Positions 1 through 8,918 of a DNA stretch of 64,000 bases are shown in pieces. The stretch is from Ignavibacteria bacterium (lineage in GTDB: Bacteria; Bacteroidota; Ignavibacteria; Tepidaquicellales; Tepidaquicellaceae), in assembly GCA_028714695.1 (NCBI GenBank), contig JAQTLX010000001.1, positions 400,307 through 464,306 on the forward strand, written 5' to 3'. A model generated the notes under the pieces. It was given only the letters and a program-made list of their open reading frames with translations, was not told the origin of the DNA and searched no databases. Position 1 is the first letter of the stretch; every line of letters starts with the position of its first letter. The position numbers were made by a program, and so were the translations under genes.

Positions 1-1
1 A

Positions 2-1066
2 GGAATAAACTGGTCTTTTGTACCCTTTAATTCATCCGCAACATATTATAGTCTTTCGATGGTGAATTCATCCACAGGGTTTATATCCGGTTCGGGAGGT
101 AACATGCGCAGGACTACAAATGCGGGTTTAAACTGGGATTCCATTCCCGGTCCGTTTGGTACAAATACAATAAAAAGAATTGAATTCATAAATGCTAATA
201 CAGGATATGCGTTTCAGAATACCGGTGCACTTAACGGAGGATGGAAAACAACTAACGGAGGGTTAACATGGGATTCGCTGACAAATCTGGGCAGCGAAAC
301 AAGGATTTCTTCATCATCTTTCATAAACGCAAATACAGGATATGCCGGAAATAATGCTGCAAAATTAATGAAAACAACAGACGGCGGCGCTAACTGGACG
401 ACACTAACAAGTACTCCGATGGGAACTTACGGTTTATATGGAGTAAAATTTTTCAATGCAGACTCGGGATATGTTTGCGGCTCTGCAGGCTATAAACTAT
501 GCAGGACAACAAATGGGGGAGTAAGTTTCGATTCAGTTTCACACCCGTTCTATAACGCGCTTTATTCAATGAGATTTTTTGACATGAACACCGGATGGAT
601 TTTTGCATCTGCGGGATATTCTGCCAAAACGACAAATGGAGGAACGAGTTGGTTTTTCCAGAATACGTCCGGACAATATGGCTACGATTGTTATTTTACA
701 AGTCCCGATTCAGGTTTTGCAGCCGGTGATAATGGATATATATTAAAGTATGTCAAACCGACAATTACCTCTCTTGAATGGTCAGGGACGCAGATTCCGT
801 CGAAATATTACATTAAACAAAATTATCCGAATCCTTTCAATCCGACAACAACTATAGAATTTGCTATACCAAAGGCGGGTTTAGTATCACTGATAATTTA
901 CGATATTACAGGAAGGGAAATCCATGAAGCCATCAATACAAAGTTAAATTCCGGTATTGTGAAATATACTTTCAATGGAGCGAACTTTGCCTCAGGGGTG
1001 TATTTCTACAGGCTAGCGGTTGACGGTAAGTATATTGATTCGAAAAAAATGGTTCTTATTAAATAG
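2..1066 (+). CDS. Ycf48/BNR-repeat-like secreted protein with T9SS C-terminal domain (5' partial)
   Basis: The reading frame is open to the left edge of the window, so the N-terminus and signal peptide lie outside; the first internal ATG at 59 is not the true start. Repeated blocks of the type TTNGG..W and NANTGY (for example around residues 60-115 of the visible part) are the signature of the photosystem-assembly Ycf48/BNR beta-propeller family, here as an extracellular protein. The end carries QNYPNPFNPTTTIEF and finishes with a KKMVLIK tail, which is the T9SS type A sorting domain that directs export across the outer membrane and cell-surface attachment. The ligand or function of the propeller is not visible. 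A strong terminator follows at 1129-1161, so this is the last gene of its transcript. Confidence 0.85.
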   Translation, partial: GINWSFVPFNSSATYYSLSMVNSSTGFISGSGGNMRRTTNAGLNWDSIPGPFGTNTIKRIEFINANTGYAFQNTGALNGGWKTTNGGLTWDSLTNLGSETRISSSSFINANTGYAGNNAAKLMKTTDGGANWTTLTSTPMGTYGLYGVKFFNADSGYVCGSAGYKLCRTTNGGVSFDSVSHPFYNALYSMRFFDMNTGWIFASAGYSAKTTNGGTSWFFQNTSGQYGYDCYFTSPDSGFAAGDNGYILKYVKPTITSLEWSGTQIPSKYYIKQNYPNPFNPTTTIEFAIPKAGLVSLIIYDITGREIHEAINTKLNSGIVKYTFNGANFASGVYFYRLAVDGKYIDSKKMVLIK

Positions 1067-1128
1067 TATTACCGAAAATGGGAATTCTTCATTTGTTAAT
1101 CTGATGCCCTTAAAATGTTGAGATATAT

Positions 1129-1161
1129 AAAAACCCGGCAGCGTTGGCTGCCGGGTTTTTT
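1129..1161 (+). terminator. Rho-independent terminator
   Basis: A 13-bp stem AAAACCCGGCAGC with a GTTG loop is followed by a run of T. It ends the transcript of the T9SS propeller gene. Confidence 0.9.
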
Positions 1162-1359
1162 ATTCTATTCAACTAATATCCCTTCGTTATTTTCATTCCG
1201 TGTTTTATCCAATCGGACTGCCTTTTTATGCGAAAATCGAAGAATTCGGAAGCCGTCCTAATAAGGTTATTTACGATAGTGATACATTTTCAAAAAGGGT
1301 TTACTTATATTTAATAATACCCTAATTCAAAAAAGATTATAAAATAAAATTTCATTAAA

Positions 1360-3399
1360 ATGAAAAAACTTGTTTTTACAATTTTACTTTTGAGCATCAC
1401 TTTCGCAGGTATCAATGCTCAGGATTTTGCAAACAAAAGAGGTTCTCAAGTATGTTCAGAGAAAAGATCGAAAATAATTCTTCCTGAAAATTTTTCGCTC
1501 TATTCTCCGAACACACCGAGGCATTCATTCGATGTCCAGAATTATAAATTGAATGTAGACCTATACAAGAATTACTTCAGTCCTTATCCCAAAGATTTTG
1601 CGGCAACCAATACGATGACATTCCGTGTTGATTCCACTTTATCATCAATATTTCTGAATGCAAACAATTCTTCTCTTGCAATTGATTCAATAAGACTTGT
1701 AGGCGGGCCATTATTGGTTTATACGCATACGGGGAATATTCTTACAATTACAATGAACAGAACATATGCGGTCGGCGAAATAGCGGCGATTAAAATCAGT
1801 TACAGGCATTTAAATGTAACTGACGCGTCATTTTATAACAGCGGTTCTTCGGGGTATGTATTTACCGATGCCGAGCCTGAGGGCGCGCGCGGCTGGTTCC
1901 CATGCTGGGACAGACCTTCAGACAAAGCGACTTATGATTTGACTGCAAAAGTAGCATCAACAGTAAGACTCGCGGGAAACGGAAGACTCAATGATTCACT
2001 TGTAACCGGCGACTCAATTTATTATCACTGGGTAAGCAGAGACCCTCTGTCAACTTATTTAATGGTAATGACATCAAAAGTCGGTTACACGATTAATATC
2101 GTTTACTGGCACAAACCGTCCAATCCAAATGACAGTATCCCGTTAAGATTATACTCACCGTCGGGAACGAGTAGTTCCGGAATTGCGTCTATTTTACCTA
2201 CGGCAACAACATATTTTTCGGCAGCATTTGGTGAAATGCCTTTTGAAAAGAACGGTTTCTGCTATGTACCCAACAGCGCGGGATTTGTGTGGGGCGGCAT
2301 GGAGAATCAGACTATTACAACAATTAACTCATGGAATGAAAATACTACACTCCACGAATATGCCCACCAGTGGTTCGGCGATATGATAACGTGCGCAACG
2401 TGGAGCAATATCTGGCTGAATGAAGGTTTTGCTACATGGAATGAATCATATTGGGTCGAACGTACAGGAGGATATTCATCTTACAAATCAATGATTAACT
2501 CGGATGCCAGTTCTTATATGTCAAGCAATCCGGGCTGGGCTATTTCCGTTCCTTCATGGGATGTGACGACACCCGATGCAAACACATTATTTAATTATGC
2601 AGTAACATATTGCAAAGGTTCATGCGTACTTCATCTATTAAGATATACGCTTGGTGATTCATTGTTCTTTGCAGGAATGAAGGCTTATGCCACCGATACA
2701 GTTAACTTCAAATTTAAAAATACAACAATACCGGAGTATTTTGCAAAAATAGGTTCTGTTGCAGGTCAGGATTTAAGTTGGTTTTATAATGCATGGATAT
2801 ATCAGCCGAATCATCCGCAGTATCAGAACGGTTACAACATCACAAACGTCGGAGGCGGACAGTGGAGAGTCAACTTCCTTGCGAAGCAGGTACAGACAAA
2901 CGCCGGATTTTTCCCGATTCCGATTCAGATAAAGATTTCATTTACGACAGGTTCCGATACAACGGTGAGGGTTATGAACAATACAAACAACCAGTGGTTT
3001 TCTTTCTATTTCAACCGTCAGCCGACTACAGTAGTATTCGACCCGACAAATGAAATCGTAATCAAAACCGCGACACTTGTCGTTGGAGTCGATGAAAATC
3101 AAAATCAGATACCGAATGAATACAGACTCGGTCAGAACTACCCCAATCCTTTCAACCCCGTAACAAATATCGAATACGATATTCCGAAGAATACAAATGT
3201 TAAAATTGCTATTTACGATATGACGGGCAGGGAAGTAGCGGCGCCTGTAAATGAATTCAAGACAGCGGGAAAATATACGGTAGCGTTCAATGCAATGAAA
3301 CTTGCATCGGGTATCTATTATTATAAGATTCAGATCTCGGATCCGACTGGGCGGACCGGCGATTTCACTGCGGTAAAGAAAATGACATTATTAAAATAA
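1360..3399 (+). CDS. Secreted M1-family metallo-aminopeptidase with T9SS C-terminal domain
   Basis: This 679-residue protein starts with a typical signal peptide (MKKLVFTILLLSITFAGINAQ). It has the gluzincin signature of M1 aminopeptidases: substrate-binding GGMEN, then H332-E-x-x-H336 and 18 residues later E355 in NEGFATW, which together bind the catalytic zinc. The catalytic domain is shorter than in cytosolic aminopeptidase N (about 850-880 residues), as in other surface M1 enzymes of this phylum. From about residue 592 it carries QNYPNPFNPVTNIEY and a conserved end KKMTLLK, the T9SS sorting domain. It probably trims peptides from proteins outside the cell and feeds uptake systems such as the OPT transporter encoded at 40-42 kb. 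It is followed by a terminator and a convergent M28 peptidase gene. Confidence 0.93.
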   Translation: MKKLVFTILLLSITFAGINAQDFANKRGSQVCSEKRSKIILPENFSLYSPNTPRHSFDVQNYKLNVDLYKNYFSPYPKDFAATNTMTFRVDSTLSSIFLNANNSSLAIDSIRLVGGPLLVYTHTGNILTITMNRTYAVGEIAAIKISYRHLNVTDASFYNSGSSGYVFTDAEPEGARGWFPCWDRPSDKATYDLTAKVASTVRLAGNGRLNDSLVTGDSIYYHWVSRDPLSTYLMVMTSKVGYTINIVYWHKPSNPNDSIPLRLYSPSGTSSSGIASILPTATTYFSAAFGEMPFEKNGFCYVPNSAGFVWGGMENQTITTINSWNENTTLHEYAHQWFGDMITCATWSNIWLNEGFATWNESYWVERTGGYSSYKSMINSDASSYMSSNPGWAISVPSWDVTTPDANTLFNYAVTYCKGSCVLHLLRYTLGDSLFFAGMKAYATDTVNFKFKNTTIPEYFAKIGSVAGQDLSWFYNAWIYQPNHPQYQNGYNITNVGGGQWRVNFLAKQVQTNAGFFPIPIQIKISFTTGSDTTVRVMNNTNNQWFSFYFNRQPTTVVFDPTNEIVIKTATLVVGVDENQNQIPNEYRLGQNYPNPFNPVTNIEYDIPKNTNVKIAIYDMTGREVAAPVNEFKTAGKYTVAFNAMKLASGIYYYKIQISDPTGRTGDFTAVKKMTLLK

Positions 3400-3418
3400 A
3401 GTATAAAATACAGAATTG

Positions 3419-3447
3419 AAAAAGGCTGCATTTGCAGCCTTTTTTTA
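3419..3447. terminator. Bidirectional rho-independent terminator
   Basis: AAAAGGCTGCA-TT-TGCAGCCTTTTTTT sits between two convergent genes (the M1 and M28 peptidases) and has A and T tracts on both sides, so it can stop transcription from either direction. Confidence 0.88.
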
Positions 3448-3510
3448 TGTCTAAAATTAATTTATGCTATTGTTCTCTTACTGCGCCGGGTGACTGACCG
3501 GGCAGCAAAT

Positions 3511-5607
3511 CTATTTTATCAGTATCATTTTTTTAACATCCGCAAATTCACCTGCTTCGAGTCTGTAATAATAAACTCCTGAAGATAAATCGGAGCCGTT
3601 GAAATCTACTGTATAATATCCTGCCTGCCTCACTTCTCTTAAGAGCGCTGCCACTTCTTTTCCAAGAATGTCATAGACTTTCAGAGTTACTAATCCGCTT
3701 TTCGGCAAAGCGAAATTTATCTTTGTAACAGGATTGAAAGGATTCGGATAATTCTGAGCAAGATTGAATTTTACCGGAACGTTAACTCCCGTAATATTTG
3801 AACCTGTGCCTGCATCATAAGTGAAGCATATATTCGGTCTGTTTCCCTGTAATGTACCGGTTGGAAAATCTAAACATCCGCTCCCGGTCTGCAAATCATC
3901 ATATTTAAGAACTGTCATGCCTGAGGCAGGAGTCGAATAAACATCGGAATTGACTACCCATGACGTATTATTGAAACAAACTTCGACCAGTAGATTATTC
4001 ACTCCATCGTAATAAAAAGGAGTTGTAAGAGTAATATACTGCCAGCCTGTTCCCGGCGGAGTATAAGACTGGCTGTAAACTGTCGTCCATCCGGTCGAGA
4101 CAAAATCAGTAAGACTTGCTGCATTAGTATTCTGAAGTTTGATTGTAAATTCGTTTAAAACCTGTGATGACACAGAGGCAAAATTGAAACCGACTTTTGT
4201 TATTATTTTAGGATTGTTGATACTTAATTCAGATGCAAGATAAAGCATGTCAGTCCTTGCATCGTCGTAATAAGAGTAAAAAGGATAACCGGCCGTTGTT
4301 GTTCCCGTACCGATGCAGGCGTAATTTGTATTTTCAATTGTATAACTAAATAATGCATCCGGCGCCTGTGTTCCCGGCGGATTCAATCCTCTTCCTCCTG
4401 CGGGAAATGTACATACGAAATTCCCTGCAGAATCCTGAGCAGCAAAATAATAAGAAACTGTAGAGCCGAGCGTTTGACCGGGTATGGAAAACTTAAAAGT
4501 ATCGAGATTGTAATAATTGTAGTTCACTTGCGTGAATGAGCCGCTATTTACTTTGTAATACAGTTTTGGCGAAGCAGTGGAACTCATTGCGATTTTATTG
4601 ATTGATTTTATAACTACTGAAGCCGTACGTGCAGCCGGATAATTTCCGTTTATCAGCGGTGTATGATAGAAGTCCATTCTTATACTGTTTGACATTGTAG
4701 TAACAGATGCTATCACTGTCCTTATGATATTCCTGAAATAAGTCAGATTTAAAGTATTAAACTTGTCGTTTGAAGAATGGTAATACGGCGTGAGTTCGTT
4801 TTCATCCTCGATATTCATAATTGCTTTGTAATTTCTGTTCCAGAAAGACGCATGGTCGCTGTTTTGCGTTAAATCATATCGTTTAATAGGTACAAGTGCC
4901 GGTACGTAAGTATTCATTGCGCTAATATAATCGTTGGCGAATCCCTCTGAAGGCGTATTATATACGATTGTGCACTTTCCGTCCAGATTAGCGTCATATG
5001 CAATCATATCCATATTGAGGCATCCAACTATAGAATCACCTTTAAAATAAGCAGTATCAACGAAAGCGCTGCTTCCGTACAATCCTCTTTCCTCTTCGTC
5101 AAAAGTTACGAATATAATGGAATAGTCGCTATTGAAGTTCTTTAATATCCTTGAGGATTCCAGTACGCCCACTGAGCCAGAACAATTATCATCCGCACCC
5201 GGAGCAAGACCTGATGAAGGCATATCGTCATAGTGGGAGCAGATAACATAATACTGATTCGGATATTTTGTTCCCGTTTTTACGGCAATAACATTTACGC
5301 TTGTTGAACTGTTAGTCTGGTATCTCGGAGTATACCCATAACTTTGAAATCTCTCATATATATACTGTGCCGCTTTTGGGTTTGAGACATTCGCGTAGTA
5401 TCTTGAAGATATTGTATATGGGGAACCGCCGATAATACATGTCGTATCACCGCTAAGTTCACGTTCTGTTTGAGTGATAGACTGAACAGTCACAAGATTA
5501 ATTAAAGAATCTATTTTAGGGCTGAACCCTATTTGAGAAAAAACCTGTGAATTAAGAGAAATAAAGATAAAAACTAAAAAAATGGGGAGAAATTTTTTTG
5601 CTTTCAT
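3511..5607 (-). CDS. Secreted M28-family zinc peptidase with T9SS C-terminal domain
   Basis: The 698-residue product begins with a signal peptide (MKAKKFLPIFLVFIFISLNSQVFSQ). The M28 metal ligands are in order: H125 in SHYDD, D139/D140 in GADDNCSG, the catalytic pair E171-E172 in DEEERGLYG, D200 in NMDMIAYD and H252 in NSDHASFW. This is a co-catalytic two-zinc exopeptidase of the leucyl/glutaminyl aminopeptidase type. The middle part (about 320-600) looks like beta-sandwich accessory modules. The last about 85 residues are a T9SS domain (QNYPNPFNPVTKINF ... KKMILIK). It is transcribed towards the M1 peptidase gene and away from the fibronectin-III gene. Confidence 0.93.
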   Translation of the reverse strand: MKAKKFLPIFLVFIFISLNSQVFSQIGFSPKIDSLINLVTVQSITQTERELSGDTTCIIGGSPYTISSRYYANVSNPKAAQYIYERFQSYGYTPRYQTNSSTSVNVIAVKTGTKYPNQYYVICSHYDDMPSSGLAPGADDNCSGSVGVLESSRILKNFNSDYSIIFVTFDEEERGLYGSSAFVDTAYFKGDSIVGCLNMDMIAYDANLDGKCTIVYNTPSEGFANDYISAMNTYVPALVPIKRYDLTQNSDHASFWNRNYKAIMNIEDENELTPYYHSSNDKFNTLNLTYFRNIIRTVIASVTTMSNSIRMDFYHTPLINGNYPAARTASVVIKSINKIAMSSTASPKLYYKVNSGSFTQVNYNYYNLDTFKFSIPGQTLGSTVSYYFAAQDSAGNFVCTFPAGGRGLNPPGTQAPDALFSYTIENTNYACIGTGTTTAGYPFYSYYDDARTDMLYLASELSINNPKIITKVGFNFASVSSQVLNEFTIKLQNTNAASLTDFVSTGWTTVYSQSYTPPGTGWQYITLTTPFYYDGVNNLLVEVCFNNTSWVVNSDVYSTPASGMTVLKYDDLQTGSGCLDFPTGTLQGNRPNICFTYDAGTGSNITGVNVPVKFNLAQNYPNPFNPVTKINFALPKSGLVTLKVYDILGKEVAALLREVRQAGYYTVDFNGSDLSSGVYYYRLEAGEFADVKKMILIK

Positions 5608-5856
5608 AATGATTTTTTATTTATATATTAAAATAATCGAACAATTTGTATAAAAAAAGGGTCTTTACAGGATATTCGATAAAATTGCGGATTGCAAAAT
5701 GATATTTATTGAATAATTGACTTTGTAAATTATTTTTAATAATTTATAGAACTTGAAAGGAATACAAGTAATAAGCCTCACATTCATAAGGAGAATGGAT
5801 GAATATTCTACTTCACATCAGACAAAGAGAAATCTTATAAAAATAATTATTAGATT

Positions 5857-7899
5857 ATGAAAAAAATTTATTTACTGCTGACATTTTTGCTGATGTTCTT
5901 TTTAAATGTTAGCGTCTATTCGCAACCTCAACCACCGGTTTTGATTTATCCGGCAAATAATGCTGTAGGAATTCCGCTATTCCTGACATTCGATTGGACG
6001 GATGTATCCGGTGCGACGAGTTATAGAATTCAGGTTAATCAAGGTGCATCAACAGTAATTGATGTATCCGGACTTACAGCGTCACAATTTGAGGTGGTCA
6101 CTGCCTCACTATCATACAGTACATCGTATTACTGGAGAGCGGGTGCGACCAATGGAAGCGGAACTTCCTGGTCAGGCTACTGGAATTTTACGACTGCTGA
6201 TGCTCCCCCGGGAGTACCCGTACTCGTTTCTCCGCTTAGCGGAACAATAGATGTTTCATTAACTCCTACTCTTAACTGGAACAGTGTTCCATTTGCATCG
6301 TCATACCATGTTCAGGTTTCGACAAGCAGTTCGTTTTCAACAACAGTTGTTGATGTTCCGGGACTTGTCAATACGGGTTATGTGGTACCGGCCGGGCAAC
6401 TTACGAATGGAACTTTGTATTACTGGAGAGTAAACGCCACGAATTCAGGCGGAACGAGTAATTGGACATCACCGTGGAATTTTACAACAGTTCCTGCTAT
6501 ACCTACATCACCTTCGCTGGTATCGCCTGTTAACGGGACAACGAACGTTACTACTACTCCGACATTCGTATGGAATGTGGTTTCAGGTGCGGTAAGTTAT
6601 CACCTTCAGGTATCTACCAATGAATCTTTCCAATCGCTTTCGATAGATGAATATGGAATAACGGGTACTCAATTTGTTACATCCTCGGGGTCTTTATCAG
6701 GTCAACAAGTTTATTACTGGAGAGTACAGGCAGCCAATACAGGCGGTTCAGGTCCATATTCGAGTATATGGCATTTTACAACAATGGTTGCTCCACCGGC
6801 GGCGCCTATTCTTACTTCGCCTCCTAATAATTCAACAGGAATATCAAGAACTCCGACTCTTACTTGGAACACGGTTCCTAATGCGAACAGTTACAGGGTG
6901 CAGGTTTCAACAAGTTCTACATTCGGCACTACGGTAGTAAATGCTGTAACCGGCGCTGCTACTCAATATACTGTTACTACTGCGTTGCAATATAATACAC
7001 TGTATTACTGGAGAGTTCAGGCAACCAATGCAGGAGGTACGGGAAACTGGTCAACTGTATGGAATTTTACAACTTTGATTAATCCGCCTGCTGCGCCTAC
7101 ATTGATTTCACCGGTAAATAATGCTACGGGTGTATCACTGACTCCGGCGTTTATGTGGTCAAATGTTGCGACTGCAACAAGTTATGTCTTGCAGATTTCA
7201 ACAAATACGGCATTTACAAATTTAGTAGTTAATTTACCAAATATAACGGGTACGTCTTTTGAATTACCGAGCGGTTATCTTGTAGGAAATACAAATTATT
7301 ACTGGAGAGTTGCTGCGGTTAACGACGGCGGGCAAGGACCTTATTCTAATCCTTATTTCCACTTTACAACACTTCAGTCATTTACACTGAATTTGAAAGT
7401 TTTCCTGGAAGGATTCTATAACGGCTCCACACAGATAAAAGATACTGTTAAAGTTTATTTGGCAAATCCTTCAACTCCTTATGCATTCAGAGATAGTTCT
7501 AAAGCATATCTTGATGAAAATGGAAATACGACAATAGGATTTACCGGTGCTCCTAACGGAAACTATTTTATAATCGTGAGACACAGAAATCATCTGGAAA
7601 CATGGAGCAACAATTATCAATCATTTGCAACAGGCAGTACAACAACATTTAATTTCACAGATGCCATAACAAAAGCATACGGAAGCAATATGAAACAGGT
7701 TGGTTCGGTCTATGTTCTTTATGGCGGTGATGCAAATGCCGACGGATTTATTAATGGAACCGATTACACCGTATTCAAATCGCAATTCGGTTTGGACAGA
7801 TATAAAGTTTCGGATTTTAACGGAGATGATTTTGTTGACGGTTATGATGCATTGATGTTGTTTGCTAATTTCGGTAAGAGCTATGCTCGTCCGTTTTAA
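5857..7899 (+). CDS. Fibronectin type III repeat protein with C-terminal dockerin-like module
   Basis: A signal peptide (MKKIYLLLTFLLMFFLNVSVYSQ) is followed by five roughly 95-residue fibronectin-III-like repeats between about residues 26 and 503. Each opens with a P..P..G sequence such as P.L.SP.NN.TG, has a W in the third strand and ends with YYWRV/YYWRA. The repeats are similar in DNA as well (the string tattactggagag recurs), suggesting internal duplication. A short domain (LKVFLEGFYNG) then leads to about residues 622-672, where two duplicated EF-hand-like loops, GDANADGFINGTDY and DFNGDDFVDGYDA, form a type I dockerin-like module. Unlike its neighbours it has no T9SS QNYPNPFNP motif, so it may be held by a partner. 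The next gene starts 26 bp downstream and is probably co-transcribed. Confidence 0.85.
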   Translation: MKKIYLLLTFLLMFFLNVSVYSQPQPPVLIYPANNAVGIPLFLTFDWTDVSGATSYRIQVNQGASTVIDVSGLTASQFEVVTASLSYSTSYYWRAGATNGSGTSWSGYWNFTTADAPPGVPVLVSPLSGTIDVSLTPTLNWNSVPFASSYHVQVSTSSSFSTTVVDVPGLVNTGYVVPAGQLTNGTLYYWRVNATNSGGTSNWTSPWNFTTVPAIPTSPSLVSPVNGTTNVTTTPTFVWNVVSGAVSYHLQVSTNESFQSLSIDEYGITGTQFVTSSGSLSGQQVYYWRVQAANTGGSGPYSSIWHFTTMVAPPAAPILTSPPNNSTGISRTPTLTWNTVPNANSYRVQVSTSSTFGTTVVNAVTGAATQYTVTTALQYNTLYYWRVQATNAGGTGNWSTVWNFTTLINPPAAPTLISPVNNATGVSLTPAFMWSNVATATSYVLQISTNTAFTNLVVNLPNITGTSFELPSGYLVGNTNYYWRVAAVNDGGQGPYSNPYFHFTTLQSFTLNLKVFLEGFYNGSTQIKDTVKVYLANPSTPYAFRDSSKAYLDENGNTTIGFTGAPNGNYFIIVRHRNHLETWSNNYQSFATGSTTTFNFTDAITKAYGSNMKQVGSVYVLYGGDANADGFINGTDYTVFKSQFGLDRYKVSDFNGDDFVDGYDALMLFANFGKSYARPF

Positions 7900-7925
7900 T
7901 TTTTATAATTTTAAAATTCAAATGT

Positions 7926-8750
7926 ATGAAAAGAATAATTTTAACATTAATCGCAATTTTCCTTATTTCTTCATACTCGGTCGGGCAGGTGAAAGTAAAT
8001 TTTAACCTACAAAATCCGAGATTTGAAAGCGGAAAATTTATAGTTGATTTATATGCGACTATTCCGGCGGGTCAGACATGGAGTCCCGGTAACACTTGCC
8101 TAAGAATGAATTATTGGACATCGAATCCTTCAAACGCACTGTCACTTATCCCGGAAAATCCGGTAGATAATGCAAATATGAATATTTCGAATAATTCGAG
8201 TTATGATAATATTACCACTACTTCGATATTAAACGATACTGCCGTAAGTTTTAACATACTGCTGCTCTCAGGACAGCCGGCTTACGCATTCAGCGCAGGC
8301 AATCAATGGCTTGGCTCAATAAAATTCAACATTGCAGCATCGGGCGCATGTCTTAATATGTCATTTGTCGATAATTCGGCTGTGTTCAATAATTTAACCG
8401 GATTGGTTTATAATACAGGGTGGACATATACAAATCCAATACCATGCTTTGTTGTTGGAATACACAATATATCAACGGAAATTCCGAAGAGTTTCATGTT
8501 ATCTCAGAATTATCCGAATCCGTTTAACCCGGTAACGATGATTAAATTCTCGCTGCCGCATGCAACAAACGTTTCTCTTAAAGTATATGATATGCTTGGA
8601 AGGGAAATCGCGAATCTTGTGAACGGATTTAAAAATGCAGGCGAATATATAGTTGATTTCGATGCCTCTTCACTGACGTCAGGAGTCTATTTCTATAGGA
8701 TGGAAGCGGGCAGTTTCGTCGAAATTAAACGTATGGTCGTTGTAAAGTAA
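7926..8750 (+). CDS. Secreted beta-sandwich (cohesin-like) protein with T9SS C-terminal domain
   Basis: A 274-residue protein with a signal peptide (MKRIILTLIAIFLISSYSVGQ) and one domain of about 165 residues. That domain has a cohesin-like pattern: an opening VDLYATI strand, a central LRMNYW strand, and a final GSIKFNI strand followed by LNMSFVDNSAVFN. A T9SS domain follows from about residue 195 (SQNYPNPFNPVTMIKF, ending KRMVVVK). The cohesin assignment is an inference from strand pattern and from the dockerin-like gene 26 bp upstream; it is not proven. If right, this surface-anchored protein would hold the fibronectin-III/dockerin protein. A strong terminator follows. Confidence 0.7.
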   Translation: MKRIILTLIAIFLISSYSVGQVKVNFNLQNPRFESGKFIVDLYATIPAGQTWSPGNTCLRMNYWTSNPSNALSLIPENPVDNANMNISNNSSYDNITTTSILNDTAVSFNILLLSGQPAYAFSAGNQWLGSIKFNIAASGACLNMSFVDNSAVFNNLTGLVYNTGWTYTNPIPCFVVGIHNISTEIPKSFMLSQNYPNPFNPVTMIKFSLPHATNVSLKVYDMLGREIANLVNGFKNAGEYIVDFDASSLTSGVYFYRMEAGSFVEIKRMVVVK

Positions 8751-8761
8751 ATTTTTGTTTC

Positions 8762-8792
8762 AAAAAGCCCGGATAATCCGGGCTTTTTTTTT
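8762..8792 (+). terminator. Rho-independent terminator
   Basis: AAAAAGCCCGGA-TAA-TCCGGGCTTTTTTTTT directly after the cohesin-like gene; it ends the two-gene dockerin/cohesin-like transcript. Confidence 0.92.
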
Positions 8793-8918
8793 ACCCGGGT
8801 TTATTGCTGTATCTTCCAATTAATAAATACCGTAAAAACGAAAGTGTGCAACTTTTCCATTCCTTTTAATTATTCCATGATATATTTTTACAAAGTATAT
8901 TAATCAAATTATTTTAAT

